From Limosilactobacillus viscerum (GTDB lineage: Bacteria > Bacillota > Bacilli > Lactobacillales > Lactobacillaceae), in contig NZ_CANDNW010000002.1 in the NCBI RefSeq assembly GCF_947387525.1, forward strand, positions 100,676 to 164,675: a stretch of 64,000 nt of DNA, given 5' to 3'. The translations under genes and the position numbers were made by a program. The notes below the pieces were generated by a model. It was not told where the DNA came from, did no database searches, and saw only the letters and a program-made list of their open reading frames with translations. This document shows, in pieces, positions 42,280-50,054 of this stretch. Position 1 is the stretch's first letter. Each line of letters opens with the position of its first letter.

Positions 42280-42480
42280 ATGGAACAAGGAACTGTTAAG
42301 TGGTTTAACAACGACAAGGGCTATGGCTTTATTTCTCGTGATGAAGGTGACGATGTATTCGTCCACTTCTCCGCAATCCAAGGCGATGGCTTCAAGAGCC
42401 TTGAAGAAGGTCAAAAGGTTCGCTTCGATGTTGAAGAAAGCGACCGGGGCTTACAGGCCGCAAATGTCGTTAAAGAATAA
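42280..42480 (+). CDS. cspA: Cold-shock protein (CspA family)
   Basis: This 66-residue single-stranded nucleic-acid-binding protein carries RNP-1 as KGYGFISRD (residues 13-21) and RNP-2 as VFVHFSAI (residues 27-34). It acts as an RNA chaperone. The frame is open upstream to 42253, but ATG 42280 with AGGAGGG nine bases before gives the standard protein [11 protein letters not shown] good terminator follows. The number of csp genes in the genome is unknown, so the symbol is generic. Confidence 0.93.
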   Translation: MEQGTVKWFNNDKGYGFISRDEGDDVFVHFSAIQGDGFKSLEEGQKVRFDVEESDRGLQAANVVKE

Positions 42481-42487
42481 TTTTCCT

Positions 42488-42535
42488 AAGCGGGATCAAT
42501 GTTTGACGCTTTGTCAGACATCGGTCCCGCTTTTT
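42488..42535 (+). terminator. Terminator after cspA
   Basis: AAGCGGGA (42488-42495) pairs with TCCCGCTT (42525-42532) and runs into five T. Confidence 0.85.
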
Positions 42536-42616
42536 AATTTAAAAGCTCTGCAGCCTTAACTGGACTTGTGGTATACTCAAACCAATTGTTGAATCTTGAA
42601 ATAGGAGAATTGAATT

Positions 42617-43291
42617 ATGTTTATTGAACGTGATAGCCACCGGATGCGGCGCTTCCTGCTCAGTGGTGGTTTCTTCATTATTTTATTACTGCTGATCAAG
42701 TTTAACTCGTCAGTAGTAACAATGATGGACGCGGTTTTGCAATCACTGTTTACTAGCCAACGCTTAGAAGGGGCTGGCTGGTTCCATGCCCTGATGACCC
42801 TACTGTCATTCCTGGCTAGTCCTAAGATGGACCTGCTGTGGGTATTCATCATTGCAGTGGTTTTGTGGCTAAAGCATTTCCAAATTCCTGCTTTATGGGC
42901 AATTGGCACAATCCTCGGTGGTGATGTGCTTGGTGAGATTGCTAAGCACATTGTAAAGCGGGCCCGTCCGGCACAACACTTGGCAGCTGATGATGGTTAT
43001 AGTTTCCCAAGTGGCCATACGTTAGGAATCTTCCTGGTGGCGGCAATTATCCTGTTGATTGTGCTACCGTTAATCCAACGGCGGTCGATCCGGACAATCT
43101 GCCAGATCTTGATTGTCTTTGTGATTTTCTTCCTGGCCATTTCACGGGTTTACCTTTATGCACACTGGCCATTTGATACTATTAGTGCAATGCTGCTTGC
43201 CTATGCATGGTTGCAAGTTGCAGAATGGTTGTACGTTGCCTGGGCGCCACGCCTACAGCGAGTACCGTTCCTATCAAGTTCTTACATTTAA
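42617..43291 (+). CDS. PAP2-family membrane phosphatase
   Basis: This 224-residue protein has about six membrane segments and the three-part PAP2 signature: KRARPAQ near residue 115, YSFPSGHTLG near residue 133, and SRVYLYAHWPFDTISAM near residue 176, including both catalytic histidines. Members dephosphorylate phosphatidic acid, phosphatidylglycerol phosphate or undecaprenyl pyrophosphate at the outer membrane face. The substrate is not predictable here. GGAG lies before ATG 42617. The GNAT gene follows 57 bases downstream. Confidence 0.87.
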   Translation: MFIERDSHRMRRFLLSGGFFIILLLLIKFNSSVVTMMDAVLQSLFTSQRLEGAGWFHALMTLLSFLASPKMDLLWVFIIAVVLWLKHFQIPALWAIGTILGGDVLGEIAKHIVKRARPAQHLAADDGYSFPSGHTLGIFLVAAIILLIVLPLIQRRSIRTICQILIVFVIFFLAISRVYLYAHWPFDTISAMLLAYAWLQVAEWLYVAWAPRLQRVPFLSSSYI

Positions 43292-43348
43292 TTACTTTGG
43301 GGTATAGCAGTGATGCTGTACCTCAATTTTATTTCCCGGGGAATAAAT

Positions 43349-43828
43349 ATGATTAAGACGAACCACCTTTTAATTAAACGAATCAAAAACGATGACGGGC
43401 AGGTTGCATCGTTACTGGCCGACCAGCTGTTGCTAAAGCAGGCGCACCTGACCTTTTCAACCCAACCAGTCACCAGCTTTGAAATTAATTTGCTGTTGCA
43501 ATCAGTTCGGTTTATGGGGATTTACCAGTTAAAGTCACCGCAAAAGTTAATTGGGTTAATCCTGCTTGACCAGGCAGCATCGGATCTACCTGGCCAACTT
43601 GAAATTGGCTACTTGCTCCAACAAGAAAGTTGGGGGCAGGGGATAATGACCGAAGCGGTTGCAGGTGTACTGAGTAAGCTACCGCAATCAGTTGCTGCGG
43701 CCACCGATCAAAATAATTTGCGCTCTCAACGTGTTTTACAAAAAAACGGTTTCAGCCTTGTCAGACAACAAGGTAGCCGCCTAATTTGGCAAAAAGCTGG
43801 CTTGCACGGTGAAGTAAAGAGAGTATAA
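43349..43828 (+). CDS. GNAT-family N-acetyltransferase
   Basis: This GNAT protein has about 159 residues. It shows the central strand LIGLILLDQAASDLPGQLEIGYLL, the acetyl-CoA loop ESWGQGIMTEAVAGVLSKL, and the C-terminal DQNNLRSQRVLQKNGFSLVRQQG, matching the RimJ/RimL-like subgroup. I start at ATG 43349 behind GGGGA (43337-43341) rather than at 43310. The 3' end contains the promoter of the downstream lysine riboswitch. The substrate is unknown. Confidence 0.8.
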   Translation: MIKTNHLLIKRIKNDDGQVASLLADQLLLKQAHLTFSTQPVTSFEINLLLQSVRFMGIYQLKSPQKLIGLILLDQAASDLPGQLEIGYLLQQESWGQGIMTEAVAGVLSKLPQSVAAATDQNNLRSQRVLQKNGFSLVRQQGSRLIWQKAGLHGEVKRV

Positions 43829-43829
43829 T
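43802..43829 (+). promoter_or_regulatory. Promoter of the lysine riboswitch-permease unit
   Basis: TTGCAC (43802-43807), a 16-base spacer and TATAAT (43824-43829). It overlaps the end of the GNAT gene, whose stop codon lies within the -10 box. Confidence 0.75.
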
Positions 43830-43835
43830 ATTGAG

Positions 43836-44068
43836 AAAAAGAAGAGGTTGCATCCTTTATTAGTAACCATCGTGAGGCGAATAAGCGCTGGACCGGTGGT
43901 GAAAGGGAAGGTTGCCGAAACGGGGCAGTCTTATTACTGCTTTTCGTTGGGCCATCGTTTAATAGGCGGTGGACTGTCGCATTATGCGGAGCGCTTCCTA
44001 AGATTGATTCATTAATTAAGAAGTTAAGTGAGTCTTCTAATGGGGCCAACCCGTTGGAAGGCTTTTTT
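43836..44068 (+). promoter_or_regulatory. Lysine riboswitch (L box) with transcription terminator
   Basis: Aptamer about 43838-43999. The L-box landmarks are seen in order: GAAGAGGTTGCATCC opening, TTAGTAACC, GGTGAAAGGGAAGGTTGCCGAA, CGTTGGGCC, TGGACTGTCGCATTATGCGG and GGAGCGCTTCC closing P1. Then AGTCTTCTAA (44031-44040) pairs with TTGGAAGGCT (44054-44063) through ten positions including two GU pairs, followed by six T. This is a lysine-responsive terminator, off at high lysine. The permease ATG follows 41 bases later. Confidence 0.88.
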
Positions 44069-44109
44069 ATTTACCCTCTTCAAAAAACAATTTGGAGGAT
44101 TGATTCTTT

Positions 44110-45585
44110 ATGGCAGAAAATGCAAATGGTCAGCAGTCTGTAGGGCATATTAAGCGAACCCTTGAGACCCGCCACCTAACAATGATTGCCCTTGGGGGAA
44201 CAATTGGTACCGGTCTGTTTATCACTTCTGGTTCAGCAATTTCAACTGCCGGGCCTGGTGGTGCACTGACAGCATACGTAATTATGGGAATTATGGTTTT
44301 CTTCCTGATGACTAGTCTGGGGGAAATGGCCACGTACATGCCACTAACCGGTTCCTTTTCGGCCTATTCAACCAAGTTTGTTGACCCAGCACTGGGCTTT
44401 GCAATGGGGTGGAATTATTGGTTTAACTGGGCGATTACGATCCCGGTTGACGTTACTAGTGCCGGAATCGTGATGAACTTCTGGTTGCCACATGTACCAA
44501 GCTGGGTTTTCAGTACGATTGTGCTTATTTTGATTTTCCTGATTAACTACCTGTCAGTTCGTTCCTATGGTGAAACTGAATACTGGCTAGCCTTGATCAA
44601 GGTTGTTACTGTTATTGTCTTCTTAGTTGTTGGTGTTGCAATTATTCTTGGAATTATGGGCGGCAAGCCGGTTGGCTTTAGCAACTTCCACTACAAGAAG
44701 GCTCCGTTTGTTGGTGGGGTTCCAGCCATCATTAGCGTCTTCCTGGTTGCTGGTTTCTCCTTCCAGGGGACCGAAATGATTGGGATTACTGCTGGTGAAG
44801 CCGCAACGCCTGAAAAGTCGATTTCAAAGGCGATCCACTCAACCTTCTGGCGGATCCTGTTATTCTACATTTTTGCAATCTTTGTAATTGCCTGTGTTCT
44901 TCCGTACACTAACAAGAACTTGATGAACTCTGATGTGCAAAACATTACCATGAGTCCATTCACAATTATCTTTAAGCGGGCAGGCTTAGCAGTTGCGGCC
45001 AGCGTAATGAACGCGGTTATCCTGACGGCGGTTATCTCTGCGGCAAACTCAGGACTTTACGCATCAACCCGGATGCTGTATTCACAGGCGCGTGAAGGCT
45101 ATGCTTGGCGTTTCCTAGGGTATGTTAACCGGCGGGGAATCCCTATTTATTCCCTGCTGATGACGATGCTCGTTTCAACATTGGCATTTGCTACCCAGTT
45201 CGTGGTTCCAAAGGCATATGTTTACTTGACTGATGCGTCAGGGCTTTGTGGCTTTATTGCCTGGCTAGGAATTGCCATTTCGCACTTCCGCTTCCGTCGT
45301 GCTTACATTGCCCAGGGTCACTCAGTTAGTGAATTAAAGTACCACGCAACGTTATACCCATTTGGCCCAATCTTTGCCTTTATTCTTTGTGTGGTTGTTA
45401 TCTGTGGTCAAAATGTGGATGCGTTTGCCAAGATGGACTGGGCAAACGTCCTCATTACCTATATGAGTGTGCCACTGTTCTTAATCCTGTTCTTCTACTA
45501 CAAGATTCGGTACCGGACACACGTTATCCCGCTGAAGGAAGTGGACCTTAGCAAGAGCACTAAGGGAGAAAAATACGAAGGTTAA
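44110..45585 (+). CDS. lysP: Lysine-type amino acid permease (APC superfamily)
   Basis: This 491-residue permease of the amino acid transporter family (AAT/APC) has 12 membrane segments. It opens with the substrate-backbone motif MIALGGTIGTGLFITSGSAISTAGPGGALTAY and shows SLGEMATYMPLTGSFSAY, GWNYWFNWAITIPVDVTSAGIVM, and GTEMIGITAGEAATPEKSISKAI. The sequence resembles LysP, and the lysine riboswitch directly upstream supports lysine as substrate. AATTTGGAGGA precedes ATG 44110. It is a single gene with its own terminator. Confidence 0.9.
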   Translation: MAENANGQQSVGHIKRTLETRHLTMIALGGTIGTGLFITSGSAISTAGPGGALTAYVIMGIMVFFLMTSLGEMATYMPLTGSFSAYSTKFVDPALGFAMGWNYWFNWAITIPVDVTSAGIVMNFWLPHVPSWVFSTIVLILIFLINYLSVRSYGETEYWLALIKVVTVIVFLVVGVAIILGIMGGKPVGFSNFHYKKAPFVGGVPAIISVFLVAGFSFQGTEMIGITAGEAATPEKSISKAIHSTFWRILLFYIFAIFVIACVLPYTNKNLMNSDVQNITMSPFTIIFKRAGLAVAASVMNAVILTAVISAANSGLYASTRMLYSQAREGYAWRFLGYVNRRGIPIYSLLMTMLVSTLAFATQFVVPKAYVYLTDASGLCGFIAWLGIAISHFRFRRAYIAQGHSVSELKYHATLYPFGPIFAFILCVVVICGQNVDAFAKMDWANVLITYMSVPLFLILFFYYKIRYRTHVIPLKEVDLSKSTKGEKYEG

Positions 45586-45591
45586 TTAAAT

Positions 45592-45632
45592 AAACTAAAT
45601 TGGTCACTTTTATGAGTGGCCATTTAGTTTTT
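45592..45632 (+). terminator. Terminator after lysP
   Basis: AAACTAAATTGGTCACT (45592-45608) pairs with AGTGGCCATTTAGTTT (45615-45630), followed by T. Confidence 0.88.
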
Positions 45633-45688
45633 AAATGTTAGAATAATATTCGTTGCATTTTTAGAACGGAAAAGGAAAGGGAGAAAAT

Positions 45689-46330
45689 ATGATTGCTTTA
45701 GCAGGAACAATTGGCGCGGGGAAAACCAGTTTGACTCAACTGCTAGCCGACCATTTGCACAGTAAGGCTTTTTATGAGTCAGTTGATGACAACAAGATCT
45801 TGCCACTCTTTTATAAGAACCCGAAGAAGTATGGCTTCTTACTGCAGATTTATTTCTTAAACAAGCGGATTGATGAAATTAAGGCTTCTTACGATAATGA
45901 CCTGAATGTCCTTGACCGGTCAATCTTTGAAGATGCCTTGTTATTTAAGCTAAACGCCGATATGGGACGGGCAACCGAAACTGAATCTGATATTTATAGC
46001 TCACTGCTTGCTAACATGATGGAGGAATTGCCGGAACAACCACACCAGAAGGCACCAAACTTGCTGATTACCATCCAGGTTTCCTTTGATACGATGCTAA
46101 AGCGGATCAAGAAGCGGGGACGGTCTTACGAGCAGTTAGCCAACGATCCCTCGCTTTACAGTTATTACAAAAACCTTAATGAACGTTACCATGACTGGTA
46201 TGAGCAGTATGATGAAAGCCCAAAGATGCTGATCAATGGGGATGAGTACGACTTTGTAGAGGACCCAGCAGCTGCTCAAGAAGTTCTGAAGATGATTGAT
46301 CAAAAGCTGGTTGAACTAAATTTAAAATAA
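45689..46330 (+). CDS. Deoxynucleoside kinase (dGK/dAK family)
   Basis: This 213-residue salvage kinase of the dNK family, typical of lactobacilli that need deoxynucleosides, has the P-loop AGTIGAGKTSLTQ at residues 5-17. The substrate segment is YESVDDNKILPLFYKNP. The DRS motif is in NVLDRSIFEDALLF near residue 74, and the lid is LKRIKKRGRSYEQ near residue 147. It phosphorylates deoxyadenosine or deoxyguanosine with ATP. GGGAG precedes ATG 45689. It is a single gene just upstream of a tRNA cluster with its own promoter. Confidence 0.9.
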   Translation: MIALAGTIGAGKTSLTQLLADHLHSKAFYESVDDNKILPLFYKNPKKYGFLLQIYFLNKRIDEIKASYDNDLNVLDRSIFEDALLFKLNADMGRATETESDIYSSLLANMMEELPEQPHQKAPNLLITIQVSFDTMLKRIKKRGRSYEQLANDPSLYSYYKNLNERYHDWYEQYDESPKMLINGDEYDFVEDPAAAQEVLKMIDQKLVELNLK

Positions 46331-46333
46331 AGT

Positions 46334-46362
46334 TTGACAATGTTTGGGATAGATGATATATT
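46334..46362 (+). promoter_or_regulatory. Promoter of tRNA-Val/tRNA-Leu
   Basis: TTGACA (46334-46339), a 17-base spacer and TATATT (46357-46362), 34 bases before tRNA-Val. Confidence 0.8.
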
Positions 46363-46396
46363 AATTGAGCTGGCTTATTTAAGACAGTTCATTTTT

Positions 46397-46469
46397 GGAG
46401 GATTAGCTCAGTTGGGAGAGCATCTGCCTTACAAGCAGAGGGTCACAGGTTCGAGCCCTGTATCCTCCA
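46397..46469 (+). tRNA. tRNA-Val (TAC)
   Basis: Acceptor GGAGGAT/ATCCTCC with discriminator A. The anticodon stem TCTGC/GCAGA encloses CTTACAA with anticodon TAC. No encoded CCA. Confidence 0.95.
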
Positions 46470-46472
46470 TAT

Positions 46473-46554
46473 GCGGATGTGGCGGAATTGGCAGACGCGC
46501 AAGATTTAGGATCTTGTATCTTTTGATGTAAGGGTTCAAGTCCCTTCATCCGCA
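46473..46554 (+). tRNA. tRNA-Leu (TAG)
   Basis: Acceptor GCGGATG/CATCCGC with discriminator A. The anticodon stem CAAGA/TCTTG encloses TTTAGGA with anticodon TAG. A long variable arm is present, as expected for leucine. Confidence 0.95.
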
Positions 46555-46577
46555 TTAATATTATTTGAAAAAAGTTG

Positions 46578-46606
46578 TTGACATTCAGCGACAGATCAGG
46601 TAATAT
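46578..46606 (+). promoter_or_regulatory. Promoter of tRNA-Gly/Arg
   Basis: TTGACA (46578-46583), a 17-base spacer and TAATAT (46601-46606). It shows that the tRNA cluster has a second start point between Leu and Gly. Confidence 0.8.
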
Positions 46607-46644
46607 TAATAATCGTTGATAGCAATTAAATAGCTAGCAGATAT

Positions 46645-46716
46645 GCGGAAGTAGTTCAGTGGTAGAACATCACCTTGCCATGGTGGGGGTCGCGGGTTCG
46701 AATCCCGTCTTCCGCT
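46645..46716 (+). tRNA. tRNA-Gly (GCC)
   Basis: Acceptor GCGGAAG/CTTCCGC with discriminator T. The anticodon stem TCACC/GGTGG encloses TTGCCAT with anticodon GCC. Confidence 0.95.
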
Positions 46717-46722
46717 TTTCTT

Positions 46723-46796
46723 GCACCCATAGCGCAATTGGATAGAGTGTCTGACTACGAATCAGAAGGTTGAAGGTTCGACTCCTTCTGGGTGCA
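46723..46796 (+). tRNA. tRNA-Arg (ACG)
   Basis: Acceptor GCACCCA/TGGGTGC with discriminator A. The anticodon stem TCTGA/TCAGA encloses CTACGAA with anticodon ACG, whose first base is expected to be deaminated to inosine. Confidence 0.95.
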
Positions 46797-46804
46797 TAAG
46801 TTTT

Positions 46805-46849
46805 AAGCGTGACAGTTATTCTTGGAGGATAGTTGTGACGCTTATTTTT
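46805..46849 (+). terminator. Terminator-like hairpin between tRNA-Arg and tRNA-Pro
   Basis: AAGCGTGAC (46805-46813) can pair with GTGACGCTT (46835-46843) over its outer six bases, followed by a T run directly before tRNA-Pro. Confidence 0.6.
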
Positions 46850-46850
46850 T

Positions 46851-46924
46851 CGGAAATTAGCTCAGTTTGGTAGAGCGCTGCGTTCGGGACGCAGAGGTCG
46901 CAAGTTCAAATCTTGTATTTCCGA
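46851..46924 (+). tRNA. tRNA-Pro (CGG)
   Basis: Acceptor CGGAAAT/ATTTCCG with discriminator A. The anticodon stem CTGCG/CGCAG encloses TTCGGGA with anticodon CGG. It reads CCG codons only. Confidence 0.93.
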
Positions 46925-46932
46925 CTAAATAG

Positions 46933-46978
46933 AAAAAGATCACTGTTGCAATCCTTTTTGTAACAGTGATCTTTTTAT
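46933..46978 (+). terminator. Terminator of the tRNA cluster
   Basis: AAAAAGATCACTGTT (46933-46947) pairs perfectly with AACAGTGATCTTTTT (46962-46976). Confidence 0.92.
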
Positions 46979-47122
46979 TTAATATTGTTGGTTCGACTTG
47001 TCCCAGAAAACGAACTTGCCGATTGTTCTTTCCTCACTCCGGCCACTTGTGTGTAATCCATCTTTGCAACCGCCAAAGTTATGGTTAATTATTGTTTTTT
47101 TGACAATCAATGAAAATTACTA

Positions 47123-47168
47123 TTTAGTAGGTATACCAGTTTGTTTAATTAAAAGTGGGTATACTAAA
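47123..47168 (+). promoter_or_regulatory. Candidate operator/promoter upstream of the matrixin-type protease
   Basis: TTTAGTAGGTATACC (47123-47137) and GGGTATACTAAAC (47157-47169) are imperfect inverted copies about 20 bases apart. A TTGACA (47100-47105) lies before the first and a TATACT (47160-47165) within the second. The remaining 46980-47120 stretch shows nothing else clear. Confidence 0.35.
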
Positions 47169-47223
47169 CATTGATTAAATGAGAATATTAGCAACAAACT
47201 AATCTGGTAAAGGAAGTGAAAAA

Positions 47224-47913
47224 ATGAGACAGTTATTATTTCTACTTCTCGGTTTCCTGTCTGGGATAGCCGTTAGTGTTGCAGCAGTGAGTGCCGATGA
47301 ACTGCCGACTGTGTCAACCCCCTCAGCATTTAGCACGTCCAATGATGGCGGCCAGGTCTTTACGGATGATAATTCACCACAAGCAATGCGTGCTGCCAAA
47401 CGTCACCTGTATTTACCTACCAAGACGCCGACGCCAACTGAGGGGGTTCGATGGCCAACCCGTAATGTCAAAATTTACATGGATACCAACGACCATGCCT
47501 TGCAAGTCGCCTTCCGTGGTGCAGTTCGTGCTTGGAATAAAACAGGAGCCGTGCATCTCAAGTGGGTAAGAAACGAAGATCAGGCTGATATTATTGCCCG
47601 TGATGGTTCATTATCAAATAATGACTCAACTCCGGTCGGTTATTCAACTGCGCAACTAGGTTCAACCAGTACGCAGTACAATCCTGATACCCATTCACTG
47701 ATTCAAGCCCGCTCAACCCTTGATGCTACACACTTAGACTACACAAGTCGTCAGTTTAGAACTGAAGTTGCCGAGCACGAATTAGGTCACGCACTGGGGT
47801 TAGCACATGCACCTGAATATATGCATAGCGTAATGATTCCACGGAACGTAAAGACGGGAATTACTAAGCTTGACCGGCGGACCATTCGGCAACTTTATAA
47901 TGTGACGGAGTAG
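47224..47913 (+). CDS. Secreted matrixin-type zinc metalloprotease
   Basis: This 229-residue protein has a signal peptide (LLFLLLGFLSGIAVSVAAVSA, cleavage after residue 25 near SADE) and a pro-like region of about 35 residues. The metzincin catalytic domain contains HELGHALGLAHAPEYMHSVM, matching HExxHxxGxxH with a following Met (Met-turn in SVMIPRN). The upstream matrixin-like segment WPTRNVKIYMDTNDHALQVAFRGAVRAWNKTG is also present. It is expected to be secreted or lipid-associated and to cleave extracellular proteins. AAGGAAGTG precedes ATG 47224. The broken LysR gene starts 8 bases downstream. Confidence 0.87.
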   Translation: MRQLLFLLLGFLSGIAVSVAAVSADELPTVSTPSAFSTSNDGGQVFTDDNSPQAMRAAKRHLYLPTKTPTPTEGVRWPTRNVKIYMDTNDHALQVAFRGAVRAWNKTGAVHLKWVRNEDQADIIARDGSLSNNDSTPVGYSTAQLGSTSTQYNPDTHSLIQARSTLDATHLDYTSRQFRTEVAEHELGHALGLAHAPEYMHSVMIPRNVKTGITKLDRRTIRQLYNVTE

Positions 47914-47921
47914 GAGTAAAA

Positions 47922-48767
47922 ATGGATAACTTTAATTTTGAATTACTGCGAACCTTTTTAGTAGTGTGCAAACTGAAAAGTTTCAGTCGTGCCAGTGACT
48001 ACCTTTACGTTGACCAATCAACAATTAGCAAGAAAATCCGCCAGCTGGAAGAAAAGTTTGGGCTGACTCTTTTTGCCAGAACGGCCCACGGGGTAGAACT
48101 AACGGTAGCAGGGAGCTCTTTCAAACGGCGCGCCCAGCAATTAATTGCGGACTTTGAAAAATTAAAGAGTGATTCTCCTGTCAAGTGAGGCGATCTGCGG
48201 ATTGGGGTCTTTGACAATATTGCTGCCTACTGCTATCCCCACTTTTTTACAAAACACTTTGATGAACTAAGGCAATTAAAAGTTGCTAACGAGGGAGTTA
48301 AATTAGTAGAACTCTTCAACAATGGTGAATTAGACTTGATCATTGTTAACAACTCACTCGAGCAGCAAATAAGGGGTGAGTACGTTCAACAGCAATTAGC
48401 GACTGAAAAGATGATGGTGCTTGCTGGTACGAGCCGCCATTTGCCGAGCCAGGATTCATGTACTTTCCACGATTTGTTTGGTCAAAAGCTAGTGCTGGCG
48501 CCTGAATACTGCCCGGTTAGCCGCCAGCTATTAAAGTACCGCACGCGTTTTGCCAAATTTAAAATGGTTGATTATACAGCAACCATGGTTGAAATAATCC
48601 GTAATTCTGACTTTGTCACTATCTTGCCAGCCGGGATGGTTCACCATCTTACCACCACTAGTACTGGTTTAGTCGGTACCACGTTGACGGATTTCCCACA
48701 GCGGGTTATTACGGCGTTTGCTCGTGAACAGTCAGTGCTAGAAAAAGTTTCCGCTGCCTTAGTATGA
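47922..48767 (+). pseudogene. LysR-family regulator interrupted by an in-frame TGA
   Basis: An 88-residue LysR N-terminus (FNFELLRTFLVVCKLKSFSRASDYLYVDQSTISKKIRQLEEKFG) ends at TGA 48186-48188. The same frame then continues without break (GDLRIGVFDNIAAYCYPHFF) through a LysR effector domain to the TGA at 48765-48767, for a total of 281 codons plus the stop. A single base change from CGA or GGA would restore the gene. Translation restarting at ATG 48336 would lack the DNA-binding domain. It lies between the protease and the transporter, which also has a broken start. Probable recent loss of function, though read-through or sequencing error is possible. Confidence 0.85.
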
Positions 48768-48872
48768 AAATAATTCACTGGGGAGTAGGCCAAGATGGCA
48801 CTTCTGCATGAAGCAGGGTTGAAGTACGCTATTCACTGAGGAGAGGTGGATAACGGATGAACGATAACTACA

Positions 48873-50054
48873 TTGAATTTTCAAAGGGTCAGGTCGCCTT
48901 TTTTTGCTACATGCGTGGGAATTATTGTCGCTAGCATGTTCTATATTCAGCCAATTGAAAAGACCTTAACGGCGAGTTTTAATGTTGCACCAAATCAAAT
49001 TGCAGTGATTGCAATGTTAACCCAGGTTAGTTACGCACTTGGATTACTACTAGTGGTTCCGTTAGGGGATGCTTACAACCGCTATTATTTCCTGCAATGG
49101 ATGGAAGTTGCTTCAATTATTGGCCTTAGCCTTGCCGCACTGTCGCGGAATGCGTTGATGTTTGGAGTTGCTTCGGTAGTAATTGGCTTAACCTCAGTCG
49201 GTGGCCAAATTATTATCCCCTATATTGCTTACTTAACCCCGGTAGGTAAACAGGCACCAATCTTGGGAACGATGATTAGCGGTATGTTAACGGGAATCCT
49301 ATTTGCACGGACATTTAGCGGGGTGATAGCGGCACACTTAGGATGGCAGGCCGTTTACCTTTTTGCCGCAGCTGTTAATTTATTGCTGCTTATTTTAATT
49401 CACCGGATTGTTCCTAACGACCCCCGCCACCTGGCTAACAAGCCGCACCATTTGGGTGTCCTAGCATCAATTCCCCAGCTCATTCGCCAATATCGTTACC
49501 TTCGTGGCGCGGCAGTGAATGGCTTTTGCCTATTTGGGTTGGCAAATCTTTTCTGGTCAACGTTGTCATTCCTGCTGGCAGATCGTTTCGGTTACGGAAG
49601 TGCAGTTGCAGGTGGAATGGGGTTGTTAGGAATTGTGGCAATTTTTGCTGCACCTTCCATCGGTCGAATGGTTAACCGTTATTCACCGCGTTGCAATATT
49701 AAGATTAGCTGGTGCCTAGCATTAGTGGCCTACATAGTATTCTGGGTATTTACTCGCAACTTATACCTCTTAATGGTGGGGGCAGTAATTCTAGATTTGA
49801 GCACCCAGTTCAGCCAGGTGACCAACCAGGCAATTGTTCAGTCGCTTAACCGGCAAACAAATAGTCGCAACAACTCAATCTTTATGTTTTCGTATTTCTT
49901 TGGCGGGTCAATTGGGACGTTAGTTGGCATCAATGCGTGGGCACTTTACAAGTGGACTGGTGTAACGTCAGCTGCAATCGCCTTTTTATTACTCGCAGCA
50001 GTTAACTATTATTTGCAGGGAGCCCCTTTGAAATTATCAGCGGACAAAAAATAA
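48873..50054 (+). CDS. MFS transporter with probable 1-nt frameshift near its start
   Basis: This transporter of about 390 residues has 12 membrane segments and resembles DHA1-type drug exporters (PLGDAYNRYYFLQ motif A, GGQIIIPYIAYLTPVGKQA, GTMISGMLTGILFARTFSG). The well-spaced start is ATG 48857 behind GAGGAGAGG, but its frame (MNDNYIEFSKGQVAFF) hits a stop at 48933. Removing one T from the run of seven T at 48899-48905 joins it to the long frame at FATCVGIIVASMFYIQP. The long frame alone begins only with TTG 48873, which has no ribosome binding site. So the gene is out of frame, slips, or is phase-variable. The adjacent LysR gene is also broken. Confidence 0.75.
   Translation: MNFQRVRSPFFATCVGIIVASMFYIQPIEKTLTASFNVAPNQIAVIAMLTQVSYALGLLLVVPLGDAYNRYYFLQWMEVASIIGLSLAALSRNALMFGVASVVIGLTSVGGQIIIPYIAYLTPVGKQAPILGTMISGMLTGILFARTFSGVIAAHLGWQAVYLFAAAVNLLLLILIHRIVPNDPRHLANKPHHLGVLASIPQLIRQYRYLRGAAVNGFCLFGLANLFWSTLSFLLADRFGYGSAVAGGMGLLGIVAIFAAPSIGRMVNRYSPRCNIKISWCLALVAYIVFWVFTRNLYLLMVGAVILDLSTQFSQVTNQAIVQSLNRQTNSRNNSIFMFSYFFGGSIGTLVGINAWALYKWTGVTSAAIAFLLLAAVNYYLQGAPLKLSADKK

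Noticed and set aside
43836-44068. T-box leader before the permease
   Set aside because: No T-box bulge (TGGNACCGCG type) is present, and the L-box landmarks fit throughout.
48336-48767. Separate 143-residue gene starting at ATG 48336
   Set aside because: It is the C-terminal part of the interrupted LysR gene in the same frame, with no ribosome binding site.
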